NCBI RefSeq assembly: GCF_014203225.1
Contig: NZ_JACHIO010000010.1
Span: 164,781 to 228,780 of the forward strand
Reading direction: 5' to 3'
Source: Granulicella mallensis
Lineage (GTDB): Bacteria; Acidobacteriota; Terriglobia; Terriglobales; Acidobacteriaceae
DNA: 64,000 nucleotides
The notes beneath the pieces are model-generated. The model made no database searches. It had not been told where the DNA came from and saw only the letters and a list, made by a program, of their open reading frames with translations. Positions within the stretch are counted from its first letter, which is position 1, and each line of letters begins with the position of its first letter. This document shows positions 54,367 through 63,497 of this stretch, piece after piece. The position numbers and the translations under genes were made by a program.

Positions 54367-57300
54367 ATGAAAGTGAAGCTAAGCCGTCAAGGATTTCGGA
54401 ATATCGTTTGGGCGCTGGTTTGTTTGATGGGCATTCACCTATGTATGTACGGGCAATCGGACACTAGCACGATTACAGGTTTCGTCAAGGATCCATCGGG
54501 AGCGATGGTTTCCAACGCACAGGTCACAGCGATATCTGAGACCACGCAGGAAAGCCATACGATCACTACAGATAAGAGCGGATACTACTCGCTTTCAAAT
54601 CTTTCAGCTGGATTTTATTCCCTGTCCGTTCACATGCAGGGATTCAAGTCCTTTGAAAGCGTCCACAATAAGTTAGACGCACTGTCGACCTTATCGATCA
54701 ACGCCTCACTGGCCGTTGGGACTTCCAACGAGTCTGTGGAGGTGACCTCGAGCGCGGATCGAATCCAGACCGATTCCGGGTCGGTTCAGCACCTGATCCC
54801 CGGGGAGCAGATTCAGCATCAGGAACTCAACGGCCGGAACCCGGTCTTTATGGCTGAATTACTGCCTGGTGTGATCACGGGATCTACACTTGGTGATTTC
54901 AATTTCGGCGTAAGTAAGCCGGGCTTCTCCGTCAACGGCGCGGAGTCGACAAGCACAACGGTAACGCTTGATGGTGCGCCTGCCGTTCGTACTCGCGCAA
55001 ACACGTACGTTATTGGCGCTCCGAACGTGGACTCAACCGAAGAAATTCAAGTGTTGACCGCGGCCTACTCGGCTGAATACGGCGGGGCCAGTGGTGCTCA
55101 GGTCCGCATGGTCAGCAAAAGTGGAACGACCGACTTCCATGGAACGGTATATGAATATTTGCGAAATTCGGCATTGAATGCGAATACCTGGTCGCGCAAC
55201 CAAAGTCCGACAACAAGATTTGCATCACCTTTTCGTTATAACGACTTCGGCTTTGCCGCAGGGGGGCCGATCTGGACTCCGGGTCTGCCATCCACACTGC
55301 GCAGAAAGCTCTTCTGGTTTGTGGCCGAAGATTGGATCCGATACAGGTATACGGATACTAATTTTGAAACTGTCCCCACAAGCCTCATGCACATGGGTAA
55401 TTTCAGCGAATTACTCGGGCCGAACCCGTTTTATAGCACCCCTAAGATCATCACCAACCCATTTGATTGCACGACCAACAACGGAAAGAAGACCTGCGCG
55501 CCGTTTGCTGGAAACATTATCCCGCAAAATCTGTGGAGCTCCAACGGAATGGCTATCCTGAGCGTTTATCCGGAGCCTATCCCGGGGTTGCTCGTCAACG
55601 GAGATCAGAACTGGGAAGCTACGGCCCCTCATCCGATCAACCAGAGAAAAGGTACTTACGACTTCGATGTCATTGTGAACGATAGGCACCACATCTCATT
55701 TCGGCGAACAGACCTCTCCTATAACGAATATTCGGCCCTCGATCAGGGGTTGGGGTTGACAGGTGTGTTCAAGACGTGGCCGAACCAGACGAACACTCTT
55801 TCCTGGGTCTGGACCATCACACCCACAACGGTCAATGAGATGAGCGGGACTCTTAGCATTGACCGGGTATCACAGCCGGCCAATCTTGCGGACCCGGGCT
55901 TTAATCGAAGCAATTATGGAATTAACTATAGCTACATCGTTGCCGGGGGTAAGGACCTCAACAAAATTCCGAGCCTAAGCCTGCCGAGTCCTTTCTTTAG
56001 TTTGAGTGGTGGGCCCTATCCATCCCACTCCGGTGGACCGATCTATTCCTACAGGGATAGCCTGACGAAATCATCGGGGAACCATCTCTTCAAGTTCGGC
56101 TTTTCATATGACTATCGGGGCGAGGATGATGACGACCAGATCAACATTACAACGGTTCCCGGAGGCAGCAGCAACCAGAACGGAACCTTTACTCTTACCG
56201 ACTCCTATGCGAATGGCAGCGGTCTAGGTCTTGCCAATCTGGCTCTTGGGCTGGCTGATAGTTATACCGAAATCGGACCGCGGGCATACACGATTTGGCG
56301 GGGCGCCATGTATGAATCGTTCGCTCAGGACTCGTGGAAGATTACCCCAAAACTGCACCTCGACTATGGGGTGCGCGATACGATTGCTTTCCCCTTTCAC
56401 TCCCTGTGGGGGAACGCTGCCTACTTCGATCCCGCTCTGTATAACCCGGGGCAGGCTGTCAGTGTCAACCCCAAGACAGGCCTGGTTGCAGTGGGTAGCG
56501 GCAACCAATATAACGGAATGGTCATTCCGGGTCTCTCAGGCTTCCCAAACGGCGCCGCGCAACACGGGGTTTTTCAAGCTACCACTCCCGATGCTTACAC
56601 CAGCTTGTTCAACCCTGGTTTGCCTCGTGGCCTGGTTGATGCTCAAAACGCCCTTCAGCCGCGCCTGGGAATTGCATACCAATTTACCGAGAAGACAGTA
56701 ATTCGCGGTGGCGGCGGCCGCTTTCTCACTCGCATGGGGTTGCTGGACAACATCTTCCCCGGCGGCAACTCTCCATTCCAGCCTTTCGTTACGGTGTCGG
56801 GCATTTCGGTGGACAATCCAGGAGCTGGGTTGAACACTGCTACAGCGCCCACGTTGGCAGTGACAACGTATGACCGCAATATCAGACAACCGGATGCCTG
56901 GAACTGGAACGTTACGGTGGAGAGGCAGCTTCCGTGGAGTTCGGTGTTATCCGTTGCCTATGTAGGTCGCCGCGGGTTACACCTCTGGGATTCGGCGGAC
57001 ATCAATGAGCCGCTCCCGGGAACCACGTATGCGAACCCTGGAGTCAACATAGCTGCTTTAGCTCCTTATAAGGGTTTCTCCTCAATCCTGATGGAGCAGA
57101 GTGTGGCCAGTTCAAGATACAACTCCTTGCAGATCTTCTGGGAACGGCGGTTCGTCAGGTCTCTGGGTTTCTCGGCTGCTTACACGCTGGCCAAAAGCAT
57201 GGACAATAGCTCCAGCTATAGTGACACTGTTCCGGATACGTACGACTCAAGCAATCTTTGGGGCCCTTCTACTTTCGATGTTCGTCAGGCCTTTGTTGCT

Positions 57301-57849
57301 ACTTCTACCTATGACTTGCCGTTCCTGAGAGACAAGCGACGCCTCACTGACAAGGTACTCGGTGGCTGGAGGCTCAGCCTCACCGCTCAATTTTTGAGCG
57401 GAGCTCCACAGAGTGTCTACACGACGAACACTGACTACGCTGGGGTGGGGGTTCCCGGCCTGCCTCAATTCTGGGTACTGAATGGAAAGCCTCGGTATCC
57501 ACGCCAGTTCTCGACAGCCTCCACGAGTTCGAATACATACTTCAGTACGACCACATCCAACGGTGGTCCGCTGTTTACCGCACCTACGCAGGGAACCTTC
57601 AACCTGCAGCATGGAATTCGCGACGTAATCTACGGTCCCGGATATGAGGATTGGAACGCGGGGCTATTCAAGCAATTTGCCATCAATGAACGGAATAACT
57701 TTGAATTTCGGGCCGAGGCCTACGACGTCTTCAATCACGCCAATTGGTCGAGTCCCGGCATCACTCCCGGTACTTCCACCTTCGGCAAGGTCACCAGCAA
57801 GACCGCTCTCTCCCGGCAACTCCAGTTATCGCTACGCTACTCGTTCTAA
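54367..57849 (+). CDS. Oar-like TonB-dependent receptor with carboxypeptidase-regulatory domain
   Basis: 1160 aa. A signal peptide (IVWALVCLMGIHLCMYGQ) is followed by a carboxypeptidase-regulatory-like beta domain (STITGFVKDPSGAMVSNAQV to about residue 115). The plug is at 125-250 (VQHLIPGEQIQHQELNGRNP, FSVNGAESTSTTVTLDGAP, IQVLTAAYSAEYGGASGAQV). A large beta-barrel follows to the C-terminal strand ending in aromatic Phe (LQLSLRYSF), as required for BAM insertion. It probably imports or assembles polysaccharide- or peptide-derived substrates in the outer membrane. A perfect terminator follows. Control by the divergent winged-helix protein is likely. Confidence 0.93.
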   Translation: MKVKLSRQGFRNIVWALVCLMGIHLCMYGQSDTSTITGFVKDPSGAMVSNAQVTAISETTQESHTITTDKSGYYSLSNLSAGFYSLSVHMQGFKSFESVHNKLDALSTLSINASLAVGTSNESVEVTSSADRIQTDSGSVQHLIPGEQIQHQELNGRNPVFMAELLPGVITGSTLGDFNFGVSKPGFSVNGAESTSTTVTLDGAPAVRTRANTYVIGAPNVDSTEEIQVLTAAYSAEYGGASGAQVRMVSKSGTTDFHGTVYEYLRNSALNANTWSRNQSPTTRFASPFRYNDFGFAAGGPIWTPGLPSTLRRKLFWFVAEDWIRYRYTDTNFETVPTSLMHMGNFSELLGPNPFYSTPKIITNPFDCTTNNGKKTCAPFAGNIIPQNLWSSNGMAILSVYPEPIPGLLVNGDQNWEATAPHPINQRKGTYDFDVIVNDRHHISFRRTDLSYNEYSALDQGLGLTGVFKTWPNQTNTLSWVWTITPTTVNEMSGTLSIDRVSQPANLADPGFNRSNYGINYSYIVAGGKDLNKIPSLSLPSPFFSLSGGPYPSHSGGPIYSYRDSLTKSSGNHLFKFGFSYDYRGEDDDDQINITTVPGGSSNQNGTFTLTDSYANGSGLGLANLALGLADSYTEIGPRAYTIWRGAMYESFAQDSWKITPKLHLDYGVRDTIAFPFHSLWGNAAYFDPALYNPGQAVSVNPKTGLVAVGSGNQYNGMVIPGLSGFPNGAAQHGVFQATTPDAYTSLFNPGLPRGLVDAQNALQPRLGIAYQFTEKTVIRGGGGRFLTRMGLLDNIFPGGNSPFQPFVTVSGISVDNPGAGLNTATAPTLAVTTYDRNIRQPDAWNWNVTVERQLPWSSVLSVAYVGRRGLHLWDSADINEPLPGTTYANPGVNIAALAPYKGFSSILMEQSVASSRYNSLQIFWERRFVRSLGFSAAYTLAKSMDNSSSYSDTVPDTYDSSNLWGPSTFDVRQAFVATSTYDLPFLRDKRRLTDKVLGGWRLSLTAQFLSGAPQSVYTTNTDYAGVGVPGLPQFWVLNGKPRYPRQFSTASTSSNTYFSTTTSNGGPLFTAPTQGTFNLQHGIRDVIYGPGYEDWNAGLFKQFAINERNNFEFRAEAYDVFNHANWSSPGITPGTSTFGKVTSKTALSRQLQLSLRYSF

Positions 57850-57854
57850 GAACA

Positions 57855-57890
57855 GGGAGACGGATACTTCTTCCGTCTCCCTATTTCTCT
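57855..57890 (+). terminator. Rho-independent terminator of the TonB receptor gene
   Basis: GGGAGACGGA and TCCGTCTCCC pair perfectly over 10 bp around the loop TACTTCT and are followed by a T-rich tail (TATTTCTCT), 6 nt after the receptor stop. The rest of the 385-bp gap to 58234 holds nothing recognised. Confidence 0.9.
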
Positions 57891-58234
57891 CTTTGTAATT
57901 GCCAAAACAACACGCACTGGCTGCGAGGGGTTCGCTCCTCTGGTGCAGCGTCAGGAAGAGCCTCCCCTTGTCCTGAGACTGTGATGGGGCTTGAGGGGAG
58001 AATGGAAACCCTTGACTCCATTGTCTGTTCGACCGAGGCAAGGCATCAATATTTTGCCGGTGATGGATGCAGTTACTTTATAGAAGGACTGTCGATCGCT
58101 TTGTTCTTCAGCTTTTCTCGTAAGAAGCCGAACTTCCTGAACATTCACTGAAGAGCGTTTGATAGTAAATTTGTTCCTTTGTTACGTTGCCGCACTCCCC
58201 GTAGGCCTAACTTTAGAGAAAGATCCTGTGGATC

Positions 58235-59730
58235 ATGAAAGTTGCGAGGTCAGCTTTAATGCGGTTATTGGCGGCGGTACTCTTATCTACTATTTTCTCG
58301 GGAATAACGGCTTCAGCACAAGGCGTGCGTAATGATGCGGGGCTGCTAAAGGGTGAATCCCTGCGCCATGTTCAGACGATTACACTTCCTGCGACGATCA
58401 AAGGAAATTTTGACCACTTCGGTATCGATCTGGAGAGAAACCGGCTGTTCGCTACACCGGAAGATTTCAAGGCTGTGCTGGTCTTCGATCTAGCTCAAGG
58501 TACATTGATTCACCAGATCAGCGGAATCGAGCGTCCCCATGCGGTGCTGTACCGTGAAGATACCGATCGCCTCTATGTGACGGATGGCGGCGATGGGAGT
58601 GTGAAGGTATACGACGGCGAGAGCTACAAGCTGCTCAATAGAATTCCTCTTCTTAAAGACGCAGATTCAATCGGCTACGATCTTTCGCGGAAGTATCTGT
58701 ATGTCGACAACGGTGGCGGGGATGTTCATCAGACCTACTCGATGTTCAGCGTGATTGATACGAGCAGTAATAAGAAGCTCACAGACGTTAAGATCGACGG
58801 CGATACGCTCGAAGCCATGGCGCTCGATACCTACCGGCCCCGCATCTACATCAATGACAAGGCAAAGAACACAGTCGTTGTCTTCGACCGGTTCGAAAAC
58901 ACGATCGTCGCGACGTGGCCCATCACAATGGGCAAGGTCAATGTCACGATGGCATTAGACGAACAGCGGCAGCGCCTCTTCGTTGGGTGCAGGGACGGCA
59001 AGCTGGTTGTCCTCGATACCAATACGGGCAAGGAACTGCAAAGCCTTCCCATCACACCGGGCGTCGACGACACGATTTACGATCCGAAGAGCAACGGATC
59101 TATGCAATCGGTGGTGGCTCTGTAGATGTCTATGACCAGATCAGCATGGATGAGTATGTATCTCGCGGCAGTATCTCCACTGATTCGAGGGCGAAGACGG
59201 GGCGGTTTGTTCCGCAACTGAGCCGGCTCTTTATTGCTGCACCCCAGGATGGTGCGAAGAGTGCACGCGTTGAGATCTTTGAGCCGATGAACACGGGCTC
59301 GGGAGACGTACGCGGGCCAGAGCCGCAGGAGCCTGTGAATGCGCCTGTCGCCGAAAAGTTGATCCTCAATATACTGTCGAGCCATCCTTACCTGCGCAAG
59401 ATCGGGCTGCATGTGATTCCGCCTGGCCAAAGCACGATGATTCTTATCGCCAATGGCAATGCAACCAGGCTTGGTATTCATAGCTCGACAGGAGACTTCG
59501 CTGCGGTGAAGGACGGTAAGACCTACGGTCCTCATATTGCCGACGGCGGGTTCTACAACATGAAGATGCAGATGTTCGACGCGGCAGAGCGCCGTATTGG
59601 GATTCTCGTCATGGAGATTCCAGATACGACAGCGACCAGTCAGGAAGATGCCGCGCTCCGGGCAGAGGCAATTGGCAAGGAACTCTCTGCAAAGATCCCA
59701 AATCTGGAGTGGCTCTTCCGGCACAAATAA
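58235..59730 (+). pseudogene. Secreted YVTN beta-propeller protein, single frameshift
   Basis: The first frame (58235-59125, 296 aa) has a signal peptide (LLAAVLLSTIFSGITASAQG) and propeller blades (HAVLYREDTDRLYVTDGGDG, IGYDLSRKYLYVDNGGGDVH, RQRLFVGCRDGKLVVLDTNT). At about 59094 the blade TIYDPKSN should continue RIYAIGGGSVDVYDQ, which is found one base out of frame and runs on to 59730 with a C-terminal domain (LILNILSSHPYLRKIGLHVI, KTYGPHIADGGFYNMKMQMF, IPNLEWLFRHK). One missing base explains everything: the intact protein would have about 498 residues. A sequencing error is the simplest alternative to true inactivation. Confidence 0.82.
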
Positions 59731-59791
59731 AGATTTCTTAGCCTGCACATCCTGAACAACTTACTGCCTTTGATCGCAGGGCAGGGTCTTA

Positions 59792-59878
59792 TCCGCGCAG
59801 TAGTATGCGCGGACACGACCCCTTATGCCCTGATCCAGGCAGCCCAACTCATCGAATCTGAAGATTCGATGAGTTGGG
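59792..59878. repeat. Two strong hairpins in tandem
   Basis: Hairpin 1 (59792-59813): TCCGCGCA / TGCGCGGA, 8 bp, loop of 6. Hairpin 2 (59843-59878): CCCAACTCATCGAATCT and its exact reverse complement, 17 bp, separated by GA. Neither is followed by a T-run. They fill the gap between the frameshifted propeller gene and the truncated receptor. Possible roles are an mRNA 3' end, an attenuator or a relic of a mobile repeat. Confidence 0.7.
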
Positions 59879-59974
59879 ATTCAGGAAAATTCAACCGCAA
59901 TGCAATGTTCCTGCAGAGACACTTCGGTTCACTGAAGATGTCAGTCCTCACTTATTTCTTTCATTGGAGATCCC

Positions 59975-60748
59975 TTGAAATCCCCTCGAATGCAACAACT
60001 CGTCTGGCTCCTTCTCCTCTTGGTCTGCGTAGTCTCACCTTCGATGGCGCAGATTGACCGAACCGAGCTCAATGGCACTGTCAGCGATCCGTCTGGCGCC
60101 ATGCTTTCTGGTGTGACGGTTACGATTCGGCAGGAGGGAACGAATCAGCAGCGAGTCGTCGTCTCCGATAAGCAGGGCCAGTTCGTCGCCTCCTCGCTTC
60201 CCATTGGCAGATTCACCGTGGTGTTTCTTCGTGACGGATTTAATGACCTTCGCATTGCCGATGTCGATCTCCATTCCGGCGACGTGCGTACGATCAACGC
60301 AAAGATGAAGGTGGGAGCCGTCTCGCAGACGGTACAGGTTGAGGGCGACCGGGCCGGCGCGTTGCTCAACAAAAGCGATGCGACTCTGGGGGGAACAATC
60401 CAGTCCGTACAGGTCGCAGAGTTGCCGCTGAACGGCCGCAATCTTACAACGCTTGAGCTATTGGCACCAGGCGCTATCGATGCGGGGTCCGGGCAGCAAT
60501 CCTCGATCCGCTTTGCGGGAAATGGAACCGATGACAATAACTTTCGCCTGGATGGTGTAGACGCCAGTGGCGTCTTTCATGCATCGCTCAAGTCTGCATT
60601 GAGGCTGCAGTTCTCGACGGAATCGATCGCGGAGTTCAAGGTAGATACTGCTGGATACACCGCCGATACGGGTGGTTCTGCAGGTGGTCAGGTCAGCCTG
60701 ATCTCCAAGACAGGAACGGACGTCTTCCACGGCAGCATCTTCGACTAG
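59975..60748 (+). CDS. TonB-dependent receptor truncated after the plug
   Basis: 257 aa. A signal peptide (LVWLLLLLVCVVSPSMAQ), a carboxypeptidase-regulatory domain (TELNGTVSDPSGAMLSGVTV) and a plug (VAELPLNGRNLTTLELLAPG, FRLDGVDASGVFHASL, EFKVDTAGYTADTGGSAGGQ, SLISKTGTDVFHGSIFD) are intact. Then TAG ends the frame just where the barrel should begin; the full-length receptor in this window has 1160 residues. The same frame continues downstream as the end of an unrelated phosphatase, so a deletion removed the barrel. The product may still be exported but cannot be a transporter; effectively a pseudogene. Confidence 0.8.
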   Translation: MKSPRMQQLVWLLLLLVCVVSPSMAQIDRTELNGTVSDPSGAMLSGVTVTIRQEGTNQQRVVVSDKQGQFVASSLPIGRFTVVFLRDGFNDLRIADVDLHSGDVRTINAKMKVGAVSQTVQVEGDRAGALLNKSDATLGGTIQSVQVAELPLNGRNLTTLELLAPGAIDAGSGQQSSIRFAGNGTDDNNFRLDGVDASGVFHASLKSALRLQFSTESIAEFKVDTAGYTADTGGSAGGQVSLISKTGTDVFHGSIFD

Positions 60749-61441
60749 ACGCTGCCGTCAGAGGACTACGCAGCTCTACTAAATGTTCGCCCTTGGCTTG
60801 CGACAACGAAGACGGAGTTGCCAGTAAATCCTTCTTGTCGGCGTTCCTTTGCGGAGAATTTCCAGTTGGAGTATCTGGAGGACATGCCCGCAGATAAAGC
60901 AGGGCGGGGGCGTGTTGACGAAGCAAAGATGCGCTCGTTCATGGCAGTCCATGCGGCCGGGTCGGACCTGCTTCAGAGAACGCCCTACATCGCACGTGTA
61001 CAAGCTTCCAACCTGCTCTCGCATATGTTACGGACGCTTGAGCAAGCCGAGCAACGCAAGGCCGTGGTTGGAGCGATCGGAACAAAGGATGACAACGTGG
61101 TCGTTATCGTTGGACACGATGCCAATATTGCGAGTGTGGCCGCCTTGCTCGATGCCGACTGGCTGGTAAGCGGCTATCAAAGAGATGACGCAGCGCCGGG
61201 CGGCGCTTTGGTCTTTGAGTTGTGGCAGGAATCTGGGCATCAAGACACTCTTCGGGTGTATTACACGGTGCAAACTCCCGATCAGATGCGCAACACAGTG
61301 CGTTTATCCTTGGAGATGCCTCCGGGAAAAGCCGTTGTGTTTCTTCCCAGGTGCAGCAAGCTCGGAGAGGGTTCTCCTTGCGATTGGAGCAGGTTCGAGT
61401 CTCTTGCTAAGACGGTGATCGACGATAACTTCGTAAAATAA
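60749..61441 (+). pseudogene. Histidine acid phosphatase (branch 2), 5'-truncated
   Basis: In frame with, and directly after, the stop of the truncated receptor: RSFAENFQLEYLEDMPADKA, FMAVHAAGSDLLQRTPYIAR, VQASNLLSHMLRTLEQAEQR, VVIVGHDANIASVAALLDAD and LRVYYTVQTPDQMRNTVRLS. These correspond to the C-terminal half of AppA/phytase-like acid phosphatases, with the proton-donor motif HD in GHDANI. The N-terminal RHGxRxP half, with the nucleophilic His, is missing. A start-like codon near 60818 has no meaning without the catalytic domain. Confidence 0.8.
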
Positions 61442-61882
61442 AAATGAAAGTTAATGGTGTCAAAAGTCACTTAGTTCACAGTGCCTCATCCTCAGCCCAT
61501 GTCTCTCGTAAGTGATGCTGTCAACTGAACGTCCGAGTATCTGCTAAAGATTTACCCGCCTGCCGGGATTAAGCGGCGAGTGAATCGATTTGCGTTGCTG
61601 GAGTTCGGAAGACGCCGATGTAGAGCCAGACAACCTCGATGAGCATCGGCAGACGATCACGATCGTTACGTACCAACCTGATCTTGACCACATGCGCCCG
61701 GTGGCTCCGCCATAAACAACGAGACACAATTTCGCGTTGGCGAGGCGGTCAGTATCAAGAACGGCAACACCGGGATGTATGCGTTCCTTTGCTTGCTGAT
61801 CCTGAGGCGCTCGCGGCTGCATCCGCTAATGTAGGTTGGCCACCTTCAGGTAGCGTTAAGGAACGTCAGTGAAAATCTACGG
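61442..61882. other. 441-bp gap, nothing recognised
   Basis: Short frames on both strands lack motifs or ribosome sites. No clear hairpin or repeat. Given the surrounding decay it may be eroded coding sequence. Confidence 0.5.
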
Positions 61883-62719
61883 ATGAGTGAGCGCGTCTGT
61901 AACGGTCTATGGCCTATCACAGTCTGCGTTCTTGCGACGAGCGTTTGCCTCGCAATTCCGGTGTGGGGCCAATCGTCTCCGGTAGATATCGTGAACACGA
62001 TGGTCGCTCGCGAACTCGATGCACAGGCCCACAAGGAGCAATTCGACTACCTTTCGGTGGAGCGCTCCGACCGCACGGGTGGAAGGGCTTGGACAGAACA
62101 TGTCGTTGAAACCTCGTTAGGCCGCGTGCGGTTCCTCATCGCCGAGGATGGCAAGCCGCTATCCGCCGATCGCGATGCGCAGGAGCGTGGACGCCTCGCC
62201 CACGATCTAGCTGATCCCCTGGGCTTTGAGGCCCGAGAGAAAGTGCAGAAGGACGACGAAGCGCATGCGCGACAGATGTTGGAGCTGCTGCCGAAGGCTT
62301 TTCTGCTTGAAAACATGCGTGAAGAGGGAAGTGATTGGCGTATCGACTTCCATCCGTCACCTAACTACTCACCCAGCGGCATTGAGGAAAAGATCCTCTA
62401 TGGCATGAATGGATATCTTCTGATTGATCGAAGCCAGCTTCGCCTCCACGCGATTGAGGGCTGCATGCCCCGCGATGTCAACATCGGCTTTGGTTTCCTT
62501 GCAACGATCCACGCCGGGAGCAGTTTTTCGTCTCTCAAGGCGCCTTTTTATGGCCAGTGGCGAACCGTGCATGTCCTCGGCGACATACGCGGTAAGGCGG
62601 CTTTGTTTAAGTCCATTGCGAAAAATCAAGATGTTACGCGCTCTCAGTTCCACCGCCTCTCAGTGCCTTTGACACTCGCGCAGGCCGTCGCGCTGGCGGA
62701 GCAGCCATCGCTTCCTTGA
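61883..62719 (+). CDS. Secreted protein of unknown function
   Basis: 278 aa. The signal peptide is LWPITVCVLATSVCLAIPVWG, ending before QSSP. The mature protein starts with a helical segment (VDIVNTMVARELDAQAHKEQ, FDYLSVERSDRTGGRAWTEH) and continues with beta-rich parts (VRFLIAEDGKPLSADRDAQE, YGMNGYLLIDRSQLRLHAIE, FFLATIH-type strand, RTVHVLGDIRGKAALFKSIA). It resembles acidobacterial secreted proteins annotated only as hypothetical, perhaps distantly LolA-like in strand pattern. Frame intact, no neighbours in operon. Function unknown. Confidence 0.75.
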   Translation: MSERVCNGLWPITVCVLATSVCLAIPVWGQSSPVDIVNTMVARELDAQAHKEQFDYLSVERSDRTGGRAWTEHVVETSLGRVRFLIAEDGKPLSADRDAQERGRLAHDLADPLGFEAREKVQKDDEAHARQMLELLPKAFLLENMREEGSDWRIDFHPSPNYSPSGIEEKILYGMNGYLLIDRSQLRLHAIEGCMPRDVNIGFGFLATIHAGSSFSSLKAPFYGQWRTVHVLGDIRGKAALFKSIAKNQDVTRSQFHRLSVPLTLAQAVALAEQPSLP

Positions 62720-62978
62720 GGTTGAGCTTTATCAAGTCCAGATTCGTAGCATTCCTCTTTGAGATCGAAGTTTAGAGGACGAACGGGTTGCTGCCTTTCA
62801 TCCAGGCCTAAAGAGGAGGATTGGGTAGCGGATTCGTAGCACGAAGGTCACCTGTTACGTACAGGACACAGAGCCATCGCTGTGCGATGTAACGACAAAC
62901 GCAACGACCCTGATAAGGGAACATCAGCGATCTGCTCATCCAAAACGTGCCCGCGGCGAGTTGGGCTGTGGGCTGTTG

Positions 62979-63497
62979 CTAGCGCGATACAGGTTGTGTG
63001 CCAGTAGTGGTTGCGAAGGCTGCCGCTGCTGCGTTTGCGATGGTTACGTCTGTATCTTTATTAAGACCGGCGATGCCGATGGCACCGACGATCTCTTTGC
63101 CAGCCATCAACGGAACGCCGCCGCGTAGTGTCATAAAGCCAGAGGTGACGAAAGCGGTGCGGCCTTCGTTTACATTGGTTTCTGTTTCTGCGCTGGGGCG
63201 TTGTAGTAAGGCGGAGGTGCGCGCTTTCCCGATGGCGAGATCGGGGCTGCCATCACGGACGCCGTCCATCTTGAGAAGGGCAACCAGTATGCCGCTCCTG
63301 TCGACAACAGCAATAGCGCAAGGCGCGTGAAGCTTTTGCGCCGCCTGCTCGGCAGCCTCAATGGCCTGTTTTGCACCTGCTTCGCTGATCACATTCACGG
63401 TGACAATGGAATCTGCCGCGAGAACCTTTCCTCCGATAGAGAATTCAAGAAGGAAGAAGCAGAAAGAGTATGCAAGCTTTTTTAGAGTAAAGATCAT
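62979..63497 (-). CDS. GlcG/HbpS family haem-binding-like protein
   Basis: 172 aa. A hydrophobic signal (LAYSFCFFLLEFSIGGKVLA) is followed by the GlcG/HbpS (DUF336) fold: ISEAGAKQAIEAAEQAAQKL, PCAIAVVDRSGILVALLKMD, DLAIGKARTSALLQRPS, FVTSGFMTLRGGVPLMAGKE and IVGAIGIAGLNKDTDVTIAN. Complete in length. Exported family members can bind haem or act with sensors (HbpS in Streptomyces); the role here is unknown. Upstream and downstream are non-coding, so it is monocistronic. Confidence 0.9.
   Translation of the reverse strand: MIFTLKKLAYSFCFFLLEFSIGGKVLAADSIVTVNVISEAGAKQAIEAAEQAAQKLHAPCAIAVVDRSGILVALLKMDGVRDGSPDLAIGKARTSALLQRPSAETETNVNEGRTAFVTSGFMTLRGGVPLMAGKEIVGAIGIAGLNKDTDVTIANAAAAAFATTTGTQPVSR

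Noticed and set aside
54367..57849. Receptor taken as an autotransporter or adhesin
   Set aside because: The regulatory domain, plug motifs and terminal aromatic strand fit an Oar-like TonB-dependent receptor.
61544..61872. Frames on both strands before the secreted unknown
   Set aside because: Neither shows protein-like patterns; could be eroded sequence but not assignable.
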